64,000 bases of DNA from assembly GCA_964441775.1 (NCBI GenBank), contig CAYTVL010000018.1, positions 27,480-91,479 of the forward strand, in the 5' to 3' direction. Positions 17,081 to 24,746 of this stretch are shown piece by piece. The notes beneath the pieces are model-generated. The model saw only the letters and a list, made by a program, of their open reading frames with translations, had not been told where the DNA came from and did no database searches. The DNA is from SYOC01 sp964441775 (lineage in GTDB: Bacteria; Desulfobacterota; Binatia; Bin18). The position numbers and the translations under genes were made by a program. Positions within the stretch are counted from its first letter, which is position 1. Every line of letters starts with the position of its first letter.

Positions 17081-17917
17081 TCACGGTTTCTTGAATAACA
17101 ACATGAAACGGTCGCTCGTGCCGCGTCGCTCACCGGCGGTGCGGGGTGAGGCTGACCATGTTCGATCGTCTTCGGCGTGACGGAATGCGCTCGACCGCGC
17201 CACGAGCGTGAATCCTGCCTTTTGTACTTCGTTAACCAGAAATTGCTCATCAATACGATGGAGTTGAATGTCTGAGACACCGCTACCATCTTTGGCGCTG
17301 TGATCAATGATCCCGTAGACACCGCCTGATTTCAGCGCCTGAAATACAGCCCCATTCACTTTTGCGCGGTCGATATTACGGATCACCAAGTCATGGTAAT
17401 TCATATTCATCACCACGACATCAAGTGACCCTGGCGGCGCTGGCAGCAAGTCATTCGCGTCAAAACTTTTACTGACCGCAGTAACATTTTTCAGCGCCGG
17501 ATTCTTGAGTCTCTCAGTCCACGTGTCCGCAACTATTTGGAATTCAGGAGGGAAGGGTGGATTCTGCGAATACACCATCCCATTGGCTCCGACAGTGCGA
17601 GAAAGGAGTTCGGTGGTATAACCAGTGCCTGCCCAGAGATCGGCGACTTTCATGCCTGGCTGAATACCGAAAAACGCGAGCATCTGTCCCGGTTGTCGTC
17701 CGGCGTCGAGATTCTTGTCCGCTGCGGAGCGATCTGACGCATTCACGGCGTCTCGGACGGGCTGCGGAATTCGCTCTTGTGGAATTGGCGCTGACTCTGG
17801 AACAACAGCCTGGGCGGGAGGACTTTGTTGCGCGCTCGCCCAATTCACCCCTGCAACTGAAACCAAGGCGATGGCGCTACTGATCAGTAAAAAAAAACGT
17901 GCTGCCCGATTTTGCAT
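17081..17917 (-). CDS. Exported SAM-dependent methyltransferase-like protein
   Basis: This 278-residue protein has a Sec-type signal peptide (RAARFFLLISSAIALVSVAG, cleavage near ASA-QQ). It is followed by a Rossmann-type methyltransferase domain like COG4798. Visible motifs are GIQPGMKVADLWAGTGYTTE (SAM-binding glycine loop), VVVMNMNYHDLV and VFQALKSGGVYGIIDHS. The substrate is unknown. An exported SAM-dependent enzyme is puzzling because SAM is cytoplasmic, so either it uses another cofactor or the name is misleading. It is transcribed towards selO, convergent. Confidence 0.85.
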   Translation of the reverse strand: MQNRAARFFLLISSAIALVSVAGVNWASAQQSPPAQAVVPESAPIPQERIPQPVRDAVNASDRSAADKNLDAGRQPGQMLAFFGIQPGMKVADLWAGTGYTTELLSRTVGANGMVYSQNPPFPPEFQIVADTWTERLKNPALKNVTAVSKSFDANDLLPAPPGSLDVVVMNMNYHDLVIRNIDRAKVNGAVFQALKSGGVYGIIDHSAKDGSGVSDIQLHRIDEQFLVNEVQKAGFTLVARSSAFRHAEDDRTWSASPRTAGERRGTSDRFMLLFKKP

Positions 17918-17986
17918 GATCCCCTCCTTTTGCCGCGACCGGTCTTTCTACGAATACAGACATTGGTATTGATACTATCTTGACAA

Positions 17987-18009
17987 GAGCCCGGAGGAAA
18001 TCCGGGCTC
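17987..18009 (-). terminator. Hairpin downstream of SnoaL-like gene
   Basis: A perfect 9-bp inverted repeat (GAGCCCGGA / TCCGGGCTC) with a 5-nt loop lies 33 bp beyond the stop of the 18042-18401 gene. Only a short T-containing run follows on the minus strand, so it is a weak terminator or a mRNA-end stabiliser. Confidence 0.55.
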
Positions 18010-18041
18010 CATCAACCGCACTCGTGAAAGATCTCCTGTGG

Positions 18042-18401
18042 TTAGGCGCCTTTGACGTACCCCATTCCTTCTACGATCAAGCCGTCCTTCACTCGCATCA
18101 GGTTCACGCCACGCACGGAATCTTGCGCGCCCTCGCCCCACCAGAATCGCCAGCGAATAATTGCCTGTTCATCGGCTACTTCAACATCTTCAAGGTCAAA
18201 GTGTGTGTTCGGCGTGGTTGCGATTGATTGCCATAACGTCAAACACGCCTCGCGCCCTACGTGGCGCGCTCCATCAGGCGCTGGCGTTGTGTTCTCGATC
18301 ACACAATGCTCGCCAATGAGGTCAACTAATAGCGATGGATCATGACGCTGAAACGCATTGTTGAACTGCTCGATGACTTCAGCGGTGCTTCGATTGGACA
18401 T
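18042..18401 (-). CDS. SnoaL-like/NTF2-fold protein
   Basis: A 119-residue NTF2-like alpha+beta cone protein. STAEVIEQFNNAFQRHDPSLLVDLI forms the first helices, GREACLTLWQS is in the middle, and the strand-rich C-terminus ends VKDGLIVEGMGYVKG. The family includes SnoaL cyclases and ketosteroid isomerases, but no catalytic set is evident and the substrate is unknown. A 17-bp inverted repeat at 18477-18493, shared with the XRE regulator gene, lies 76 bp before its start. This makes it a likely target of that regulator. Confidence 0.82.
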   Translation of the reverse strand: MSNRSTAEVIEQFNNAFQRHDPSLLVDLIGEHCVIENTTPAPDGARHVGREACLTLWQSIATTPNTHFDLEDVEVADEQAIIRWRFWWGEGAQDSVRGVNLMRVKDGLIVEGMGYVKGA

Positions 18402-18476
18402 AATGATTCCTTTCTGTCGGCTGCTCTGGCCGCTCTTCTTTATTCTTATGAGTAAGCCTGTTTACTATTCGCCTCA

Positions 18477-18493
18477 ATTACGCGAGAGGTAAT
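18477..18493. promoter_or_regulatory. Candidate XRE operator copy 1 (ATTAC-N7-GTAAT)
   Basis: ATTACGCGAGAGGTAAT: perfect 5-bp arms around 7 bp. It matches the copy at 19493-19509 at 14 of 17 positions. It lies between the SnoaL-like gene and the regulator gene, upstream of the former. Confidence 0.55.
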
Positions 18494-18584
18494 GAAGTTG
18501 CGAATGTAGACTTAGAGTAGACCAGCTCGTTGCTTCCAACCATCGAGCGCGTGTCGAGGCTGCGGTTCGGAGTCACTGCAGGGG

Positions 18585-19457
18585 TCAATCTGTACCAAAC
18601 TGCACTTTCACGCGTTCTTCATACGTTTGGAGCACGGCCTCGGTCTCTTTGTCTACCGGATAGAACACTTCGACATGCAGCTCTTGCACCGTCACGTCAT
18701 GCGGCGCCGCCACGGTCGTAACCGTGCTAAACATCCGCGCGATCTTGCCGTCTAAATTCAGCTCCATTGGAAGGATCAGAGCTTGCGGCCCTTCCAGCTC
18801 CGGTTCACGCCAGCGAGCCGGCACGCCAGGATAGCTCAGAATGTCCGTAATCAAGGTCTTCAGCGTATCATCACGCGCCCAGGCCAACCTGCGATACGCC
18901 TCGTTCAACAGGGCTTTGGCGCTCGCCTCCCAATTCACAATGACTCTGCGTAAACCATTGGGATTAAAGAGTAGATGCAGCAAGTTTATGTGCGGCGGTG
19001 TAGCAACACGAAGCGGCGTCAGGCCCGCTGGCTCTTGACCGAGAACCACCGTCAAGAATCGCACGAAGGCTGTGTTAGCCATGATCACGTTCCAGTAGCG
19101 ATCATGAGCAAGCGCGCTGCGCGGCTCGTTTGACTTCAACATAATCTCGACCACTGCGCGGACCTGCGTCATGCGTGGATCATCTAAGCTGGTCTCGCCG
19201 TACACTGGTGCATAACCGGCAGCCAGCAACAGCACGTTACGCTCGCGCAACGGCACGTCGAGCACATTCGCCAAAGTGAGGAGCATCTCTCGGCTTGGCG
19301 TCGCTCGTCCGGTTTCGAGAAAGCTGAGGTGGCGAGCAGAGACCTCGGCTTCCAGCGAGAGTTCGAGTTGGCTCAAGTGCCGCGCTTCTCGCCAGCGACG
19401 GAGCAGCGACCCAACTCCGTTTGGCTCAATAACCATTCCATTGTGTTGTGCATTCAT
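18585..19457 (-). CDS. XRE family regulator with MmyB-like ligand domain
   Basis: A 290-residue transcription factor. An N-terminal XRE helix-turn-helix (GSLLRRWREARHLSQLELSL, EVSARHLSFLETGRATPSRE) is followed by a C-terminal MmyB-type PAS-like domain (ALAHDRYWNVIMANTAFVRF, HINLLHLLFNPNGLRRVIVN). MmyB relatives bind fatty-acid-like ligands. Start ATG 19457 is preferred to one seven codons upstream. A 17-bp inverted repeat at 19493-19509 lies 36 bp before the start, and a close copy lies before the SnoaL-like gene downstream, suggesting autoregulation plus control of that gene. Confidence 0.9.
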   Translation of the reverse strand: MNAQHNGMVIEPNGVGSLLRRWREARHLSQLELSLEAEVSARHLSFLETGRATPSREMLLTLANVLDVPLRERNVLLLAAGYAPVYGETSLDDPRMTQVRAVVEIMLKSNEPRSALAHDRYWNVIMANTAFVRFLTVVLGQEPAGLTPLRVATPPHINLLHLLFNPNGLRRVIVNWEASAKALLNEAYRRLAWARDDTLKTLITDILSYPGVPARWREPELEGPQALILPMELNLDGKIARMFSTVTTVAAPHDVTVQELHVEVFYPVDKETEAVLQTYEERVKVQFGTD

Positions 19458-19492
19458 GCCAGAGACAGTAACAACCAAACAGACATCAAGCC

Positions 19493-19509
19493 ATTACTTG
19501 TGAGGTAAT
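19493..19509. promoter_or_regulatory. Candidate XRE operator copy 2 (autoregulatory)
   Basis: ATTACTTGTGAGGTAAT, in the promoter region of the XRE gene, 36 bp from its start codon. The arms are perfect over 5 bp (6 bp if the flanking C and G are included). It shares the GAGGTAAT half with copy 1 at 18477-18493. Confidence 0.55.
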
Positions 19510-19642
19510 GCTTTGAGCACGCGAACTCGGAGCATAGCAATGCCGCAGTGCTTCAAGTCATTGCGGGCCGTGCTTGAAAGGTGATGCTCAATTGGCGGTT
19601 GTGCTTAGAGAAACACGACTGCAAGACGTTGAATTGACAGTG

Positions 19643-19671
19643 AGGAGAGACGCCTGCCGCGCGTCTCTCCT
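19643..19671 (-). terminator. Hairpin after the selenoprotein gene
   Basis: An 11-bp perfect stem (arms AGGAGAGACGC and GCGTCTCTCCT) with a 7-nt loop starts 5 bp beyond the stop codon at 19676. No long U-tract follows on the minus strand, but position and strength suggest transcription termination or 3'-end protection. Confidence 0.6.
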
Positions 19672-19675
19672 TGGG

Positions 19676-20239
19676 CTAGGCAAGTTTCGCATTTTTAGGG
19701 AGCGGACAGGTATGGCCGATCTCTAACCCGAGGGCGTAAATGAACCGGCCATAGCCGACAAAGGTGACAATGCGCCATCCTAAGTCGATAATTTCTTCCT
19801 CGGTAAAATGCTTGCGCAAGTCATCGAACAATTCTTCTGAGGCCAGACGGTGATCACCGGCCAAGACCTCAGCGTAGCGAATCGCTGCTTTCTCGCGCGG
19901 CGTCAGGAGCGTGCTTGTCCGATGGTGGGCGACTTCTGCAATGAGTTCTTCAGTGAGACCTTGTTGCCTTGCCAAGGCAAACCGGGCCTGCAGTCAAAGG
20001 TTGCACTCATTTTTTTCTGCGACCTTCATGCGTGCAAGTTCCGTGAGCCGCATGTCGATGCTCCCACGCGTTTCCGACACCAACGGGAAATAGAAATGAA
20101 TGAATGATTTGAACACCTCTGGCGCATGGGCGAACACTTGCACGAACTCTGATCCGCCCAACTCCTTGTCATACTCACGCATGACCGCTTGCAGTTCGGT
20201 GTCAATTTTCTCAAAAGGAATCTCACTGACTCGCGGCAT
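19676..20239 (-). CDS. Carboxymuconolactone decarboxylase/AhpD-like protein, probable selenoprotein (Sec82)
   Basis: Two consecutive minus-strand frames (20239-19994 and 19993-19676) are the same frame interrupted by one TGA at 19996-19994. Read through, they give a 187-residue AhpD/CMD-fold protein: MRLTELARMKVAEKNECNL, [TGA], LQARFALARQQGLTEELI. The TGA falls at the second catalytic position of the family CxxC, giving C79-N-L-U82. A hairpin with apical GG begins 14 nt after the TGA, as bacterial SECIS elements require. AhpD-like proteins with Sec are a known bacterial selenoprotein class. It would act as a thiol/selenol peroxidase or reductase. The alternative is a nonsense mutation of a Cys codon. 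It lies 57 bp after an LLM oxidoreductase gene. Confidence 0.8.
19964..19980 (-). promoter_or_regulatory. Putative bacterial SECIS hairpin
   Basis: On the minus strand the sequence TTGCCTTGGCAAGGCAA folds into a 7-bp stem with loop GGC (or a 5-bp stem with a 7-nt loop holding GG). The stem begins 14 nt and the loop about 20 nt after the in-frame TGA at 19996-19994. That falls inside the 16-37 nt spacing, with the G-containing apical loop, known for bacterial SECIS elements. Confidence 0.6.
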
Positions 20240-20296
20240 TGGCTCTTCTCCTTTTTTTGACCTCTGCGCTTATGATGGTCGCGCGCTCCGCTGGTC

Positions 20297-21280
20297 CTAG
20301 ATCTTCGGCAGAATGTCGTGCACGAGTCGCCGCATGTCTACGATGGTCTTCGCGGTTGGGGTCCCACTGAACGGCGGCCACAGCAAGGGCATCGTCAGTC
20401 CGGCATCGCGATACCGCTTGAGATTGTCCGTGATCTGGTCGGCGGTGCCGACCAGCGTGGGCGTGAGCTTGCCGCGTGACGTCTGATCCGTTTTGTCGCG
20501 TGTGATGTCAAACGGCAGCATGCTCGTGATTTCAAGCGTGTCGATGGTATGCGTATTCCCTATCTTCGCGAGCTCGTCCTTGATGGCTGTGCGCCAGGTC
20601 CCGATCGCTTCCGGCGTGTCCATGATTCCGATCCAGCCTTCGAGGCCGTACTTGGCGACCCGCGCTGCTGCGAGCGCAGGATTGCCTAAGCCTCCGATAA
20701 ACATCGGGGGTCGGGGCTTCTGGACCGGCTTCGCGCCGAAGCCACATTTCGGAAAGTCGGCGAATTCCCCGTGGTACTCGAACAACTCATTGGTCCAGAC
20801 CCCCTGCATCACCTCGATCGTTTCGACCACATGCTTGTTGCGTTTCTTGTAGATGTGAGCGGCGCTGGCTGCGGCGAACTCCTCCGGCATCCAGCCTGAA
20901 CCCACGCCCACGTTGATACGTCCGCCCGTGAGGTGATCCCAGGTGGCGATTTCTGAGGCCAGCACGCCGGGGGCGCGATAGGGCGTGACAATGATGCTGA
21001 CACCTAACCGCACGCGCTTCGTAATGGCCGCCAGATACGGAATGAGCGGCAGGCCATTCAGGAACTCCGCCCGAGCGCTGACTGGAAGCGCCTTGGGAAA
21101 TTCCGTCATGAAGCCAAACGACTTCACGAGTTCCTGTCGGTCCGAGGCTTCCGGCACCACGATGCGGTCCAGCGACCACACCGAATCGAATTCGAGCGCC
21201 TCCGCTTCACGCGCCAGGTCAACGATTTCACTGACGGTGATCTTGTCGCGGAGATTTGGTAGATAAAGCGCGAGCTTCAT
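20297..21280 (-). CDS. LLM class flavin/F420-dependent oxidoreductase
   Basis: A 327-residue luciferase-like TIM-barrel protein. MKLALYLPNLRDKITVSEIV opens the barrel. FDSVWSLDRIVVP, KRVRLGVSIIVTPYRAP, GGRINVGVGSGWMPEEF and the PRPPMFIGG loop are the coenzyme-binding landmarks of the TIGR03619-type (F420-dependent) subfamily. It probably oxidises or reduces a small organic substrate with FMN or F420. A GGGGGAA site precedes ATG 21280; a start 12 codons upstream is less likely. It lies directly upstream of the selenoprotein gene, so the two may share a transcript. Confidence 0.9.
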   Translation of the reverse strand: MKLALYLPNLRDKITVSEIVDLAREAEALEFDSVWSLDRIVVPEASDRQELVKSFGFMTEFPKALPVSARAEFLNGLPLIPYLAAITKRVRLGVSIIVTPYRAPGVLASEIATWDHLTGGRINVGVGSGWMPEEFAAASAAHIYKKRNKHVVETIEVMQGVWTNELFEYHGEFADFPKCGFGAKPVQKPRPPMFIGGLGNPALAAARVAKYGLEGWIGIMDTPEAIGTWRTAIKDELAKIGNTHTIDTLEITSMLPFDITRDKTDQTSRGKLTPTLVGTADQITDNLKRYRDAGLTMPLLWPPFSGTPTAKTIVDMRRLVHDILPKI

Positions 21281-21424
21281 AGCAAGTTCCCCCTGTGGTT
21301 GTGTTCTACGTTGCATGTGTCCAGCGCTGCCAGTGGCTAGAGCGGGCTCATTAACGAACTACTCTTCCATCTTCCCAAAAATACTCAAGCCCGCTCGTCG
21401 TCAGCGGACATGGGGAATTGAGCG

Positions 21425-21449
21425 CAGGTCGCGCCTCACGCGCGACCTG
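21425..21449 (-). terminator. Hairpin between the two LLM genes
   Basis: A perfect 10-bp stem (CAGGTCGCGC / GCGCGACCTG) with loop CTCAC, 40 bp past the stop of the 21489-22607 gene. There is no U-run, so termination would be inefficient. It probably separates two expression units. Confidence 0.5.
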
Positions 21450-21488
21450 GAGAATTAAGCTGGAACAGTTGAATGTAGCGGTGGCTAC

Positions 21489-22607
21489 TTACGCCGCCAT
21501 GAAGGCCGGTGGGGCGGCGGGCTCGGTATCGAACAGTGGATCGGGGCCGAGCTTGCGTAGCTCCGGCATCACTTCTTTCGCGAACAACCGCATGCTGGCG
21601 CGTGCGTCCTCGTAGGGCATACCGCCGAACTTGAAGGCGCTAATGCTGCCGCAGCAGTGCGACTGAGCGTAAATGTACTTGATCTTGTCGTAGCATTGTT
21701 GCGGCGTGCCGTAGACCTGTAATTCCATGAAAAAGTCAGTGAGGCCGTCCGCGCCCTCGGCTTGCAGCTTGGCCGCGACATCGGCGTAGTATTCGTAACC
21801 AGTCGTTTTCGCGAAATGCGCGCCATTCATTTCGTAGTGCTTGACCACTTCGCGCCAGTAGCCACCGATGTATTTTGCCGCCATGTCCTTGGCTTTGCCT
21901 GCATCTGGATGACACACGGTATAGGACGTGATGATGGGCTTGGGCGGATTGTAGCCGTGAGTGTCGACGAAAATCTTCTCGTAATTCTTCAGGTCCTGAA
22001 TATGCACTTTCCAAGGCTTCTGCGGAATGATTAACACCCCGACTCCCAGCTTGGCCATGATACTAGCCGATTTCGGCGAGATCGACGGCGCATACACGCG
22101 ATTGCGGAAGCTCTTGAAGGGCTCAGGCCGAATGCGCGCTTTGGGTTGCTTAATCAATTTGCCGTCGTATTCGACATAGCCCTGTTCGAGGCCGGTCAGC
22201 ACGGCCTGGGCTGTTTCGATCATGCGCTCGGTTGATTCGCCCATGTTGAGTTGCAGGCCCGCGAACTCAATGCGCGACAGGCCCCGCCCGAAGCCGAACA
22301 GCGCACACCCATCGGACATGGCGTCGAGCATGGCCATGTTTTCGGCGATGCGGATCGCAGGATACCAGGGCATCACCACCACCATCGAGCCCACTTTAAT
22401 CTTGGAGTTGTAGCCCGCCATGTAGGATAAGAACTGGGTGATGTTGGGATTCATGATGTAGTCGGTGAAATGGTGCTCGATGCCCCACACCGACTGAAAC
22501 CCGATGTCCGCGCATTCTTTGGCGATGGCCATGTCTTCTTGGTAAATCTGATAATCCGACACGGTCTGGTTGGGGTTCTGAAAAATCGCAGTGTGTCCTA
22601 CGTGCAT
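21489..22607 (-). CDS. LLM class flavin-dependent oxidoreductase (bacterial luciferase-like)
   Basis: A luciferase-like monooxygenase family protein of 372 residues. Features are MHVGHTAIFQNPNQTVSDYQ, ADIGFQSVWGIEHHFTDYIM, KIKVGSMVVVMPWYPAIRIA (coenzyme-binding barrel strand) and RIEFAGLQLNMGESTERM. A long insertion and C-terminal region (YGTPQQCYDKIKYIYAQS) is typical of the subgroup found in uncultured soil bacteria. ATG 22607 has AAGGAA 8 nt upstream. A GTG at 22631 overlaps the stop of the limonene-epoxide-hydrolase-type gene by 4 bp, so either start keeps the two genes coupled. The substrate is unknown, plausibly a hydrophobic carbon compound. Confidence 0.88.
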   Translation of the reverse strand: MHVGHTAIFQNPNQTVSDYQIYQEDMAIAKECADIGFQSVWGIEHHFTDYIMNPNITQFLSYMAGYNSKIKVGSMVVVMPWYPAIRIAENMAMLDAMSDGCALFGFGRGLSRIEFAGLQLNMGESTERMIETAQAVLTGLEQGYVEYDGKLIKQPKARIRPEPFKSFRNRVYAPSISPKSASIMAKLGVGVLIIPQKPWKVHIQDLKNYEKIFVDTHGYNPPKPIITSYTVCHPDAGKAKDMAAKYIGGYWREVVKHYEMNGAHFAKTTGYEYYADVAAKLQAEGADGLTDFFMELQVYGTPQQCYDKIKYIYAQSHCCGSISAFKFGGMPYEDARASMRLFAKEVMPELRKLGPDPLFDTEPAAPPAFMAA

Positions 22608-22627
22608 GGCAACTTCCTTCTGCTTGC

Positions 22628-23050
22628 TCACTCTAGAATCAGGCTTGGGCCGCCGTTCTTACTCCATTGTTCGTTGTCGTAGTATTCGCGCCACTCGTAG
22701 ATCTTGCCGTCATCGGTCAGTTCGAACATGCCGCACACCGGTAGGAGGGTCTGCCACGTACCGCTGCCATCCCAGTCCCATTGGTCCAGACGCTCGGTGA
22801 GCACTTTATTGCCAGTGCCGAAGACGTTGAGCAGCTTGAACTCGACGCGTTTGGCTGGGGTAAAAATCGACGCGATCATCTTGCGTACATTGGCCTTGCC
22901 GCGGATCGCTTCCAGCGGCTGATTGAGATAGCACATGTCGTCGGTGCATAACGCCATGCAGGCGTCAACGTCACGATTATCCCAGCCCTTGAGAAACGCG
23001 CGGACAACGCCCTCGTTACGGGCGATCTTCCAATTGGTGTCAGTGCTCAT
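22628..23050 (-). CDS. Limonene-1,2-epoxide hydrolase family protein (copy 1)
   Basis: A 140-residue cone-fold protein of the LEH family. The five LEH active-site residues can be located: Y41 and N43 (YLNQP), the R87-x-D89 pair (TERLDQW) and D125 (REYYDN). The catalytic dyad therefore looks intact for hydrolysis of an epoxide by one-step water attack. A paralogue with the same residues is at 25329-25745. It is directly upstream of, and coupled to, an LLM oxidoreductase gene. This suggests monooxygenation followed by epoxide opening in degradation of a terpene-like or other unsaturated compound. Confidence 0.88.
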   Translation of the reverse strand: MSTDTNWKIARNEGVVRAFLKGWDNRDVDACMALCTDDMCYLNQPLEAIRGKANVRKMIASIFTPAKRVEFKLLNVFGTGNKVLTERLDQWDWDGSGTWQTLLPVCGMFELTDDGKIYEWREYYDNEQWSKNGGPSLILE

Positions 23051-23217
23051 GAAAGTTTCCTCTCCGTTGGATATCAAGCCGAGCGCATCTTACACTCGGC
23101 CATGATCGCTAGCGAGAGCACCTTGTCTTTTTGAATTGATTATCAAGTATGGATAGGAACCGCTTGACGTTGTCACCTCAGCGATTCCTCTTGGGGTCAG
23201 CGCCACCACCTCAGGCG

Positions 23218-23823
23218 TTAGGCTGCGGCTTGCGTTCCGCCCATGAGCTGGTGCGCTTCCAGCAGCCACTTGGCGCTGGACATTTCATCTTGCACCAACG
23301 AACGCAGTAGTTCTTTCGTTTGCTGGTCGTCTTGAATCTGATCGATCACGTCAGTGATGAAGCTGAGGGCCTTGGGTAAGTCCTGAATCTGATCAGCAAC
23401 GTATTGGAGTTTCTCAGCGTCAGTCTTGTCTTTGGAGGCGTACATCCCCATTTCTTTCGAGCGCATCTCGGAGGGCACGGTGCATTGCGGAGCGCCACCC
23501 AGCTCGCGGAGCCGAGCTTCCAGTAGTTTGGCATGATAGGCTTCGCGCTGCTGAATGACCCGCAGGCCACCCTTCACGCAGTCCTGACCACTGACCTCGT
23601 TCCAGCAGCCCAAATATTCAGAAGCAAAGTTTTCTGCGCAGCGGTACTCATCTAAGAGCGCCACGATCATATCGCGTTCGCTGGCGTGCGGTTTGCCATT
23701 CACCAGGTATTTGCCAGCGCCGTTCTGGAGTTCGCGCATCTGCGCTTCAAACAGCTCATCCGAGATGAGGCCTTTGCGGTACGCCTTGAGTAGTTGCCGA
23801 GTTTCGAAATCTGCAGTCGCCAT
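23218..23823 (-). CDS. Ferritin-like helical protein (copy A)
   Basis: A 201-residue, almost wholly helical protein. Carboxylate and histidine positions fit a ferritin-like four-helix bundle: DEYRCAENFASEYL, QQREAYHAKLLEARLRELGG (ExxxH-type), and LRSLVQDEMSSAKWLLEA. It shares MATADFE.RQLLK.YRKGLISDELFEAQ and the C-terminal IDQIQDDQQ.KELLRSLVQDEMSS with its neighbour at 23876-24484, so the two are tandem duplicates. I know no named function; oxygen or metal handling for the nearby oxygenases is plausible. AAGGAGA lies before the ATG. Confidence 0.8.
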   Translation of the reverse strand: MATADFETRQLLKAYRKGLISDELFEAQMRELQNGAGKYLVNGKPHASERDMIVALLDEYRCAENFASEYLGCWNEVSGQDCVKGGLRVIQQREAYHAKLLEARLRELGGAPQCTVPSEMRSKEMGMYASKDKTDAEKLQYVADQIQDLPKALSFITDVIDQIQDDQQTKELLRSLVQDEMSSAKWLLEAHQLMGGTQAAA

Positions 23824-23875
23824 AATGAATCTCCTTCCTTAATGTGGTGTCAATGTTGAGTGAGAGGGTTGAAAT

Positions 23876-24484
23876 TTACTGCGCCGGATTCAGCAGGGCG
23901 CAGGCTTCTTTGAGCCAGGTGACGCTGGACATCTCATCTTGCACCAGCGAGCGCAGCAGCTCCTTGCTTTGCTGATCGTCCTGAATCTGATCGATCACGT
24001 CAGTGATGTACTTCAGGGATTTCGCGGGGTCAGTGATAAGGGAGTTTACAACAAGCAGCTTCTGAGCGTCGGTTTTGTCTGCCGCGGCATAGAGAGCCAA
24101 ATCTTTTTCCCGGCGCTCGGCGGACACGGTGCACTGCGGGACGCCGCCCAGTTCACGCAGGCGGTCTTCCAGCACCCGTGCATGATAAGCTTCTCGTTGC
24201 TGCACGACGCGCAGCCCACCGCGTGCACATTCTTGATCGCTGACCGCAATCCAACGATCAAGATACTCCGCGGCAAAGTTCTCTCGGCAGCGAAATTCGT
24301 CCAGTAGTTGCATGATCATTTCGCTCTCACTGCCGACCGGCTTGCCGTTATAGGTGTACTGCGCGCCGCCATTTTGGCTCCCCTTGGTCAGCTCTAAAAT
24401 TTGCGCCTCAAAGAGCTCGTCCGAGATGAGTCCCTTGCGGTACACCTTCAGTAATTGTCTGACTTCAAAATCTGCTGTCGCCAT
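23876..24484 (-). CDS. Ferritin-like helical protein (copy B)
   Basis: A 202-residue paralogue of the gene just downstream, 52 bp away. It has the same opening, ferritin-like positions DEFRCRENFAAEYL and QQREAYHARVLEDRLRELGG, and the same closing helix. It differs by a small insertion (TKGSQNGGAQYTYNG) and by divergent residues 130-150. Start ATG 24484 has AAAGGAGAT upstream; the open frame beyond is not conserved with copy A. A sequence resembling half of the MarR operator lies 211 bp upstream (24695-24708), so the pair may be under that repressor. Confidence 0.8.
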   Translation of the reverse strand: MATADFEVRQLLKVYRKGLISDELFEAQILELTKGSQNGGAQYTYNGKPVGSESEMIMQLLDEFRCRENFAAEYLDRWIAVSDQECARGGLRVVQQREAYHARVLEDRLRELGGVPQCTVSAERREKDLALYAAADKTDAQKLLVVNSLITDPAKSLKYITDVIDQIQDDQQSKELLRSLVQDEMSSVTWLKEACALLNPAQ

Positions 24485-24694
24485 AGCGATCTCCTTTCTT
24501 TCTTTTCTCAATGGGTGAACTAGCGCTTGCCACTCTCGCCGGTGTACGCCAGACGATTTACTTTGATAGTTCCAAGAAGCGCCCTTCCACCTGCATCCGC
24601 CACGCGACACAGCTTCCTGGCGTCACTCCTCCATAGACACATTCCTTCGCCTTTCGTCTTTGCCTCCTGCTTGCTTTCTCCTTTCTTTTATTTC

Positions 24695-24708
24695 TATCCT
24701 AGGAAATA
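24695..24708. promoter_or_regulatory. Second MarR-type site upstream of ferritin-like pair
   Basis: TATCCTAGGAAATA matches the half-site of the MarR operator (TATCCCAGGAAAATA) closely and contains the 8-bp palindrome TCCTAGGA. It lies in the 262-bp region between the MarR gene and the ferritin-like pair, on the promoter side of the latter. Confidence 0.45.
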
Positions 24709-24746
24709 ACATCCAAGGACTATTTTTTTCGAGGTAAAAGATCGCC

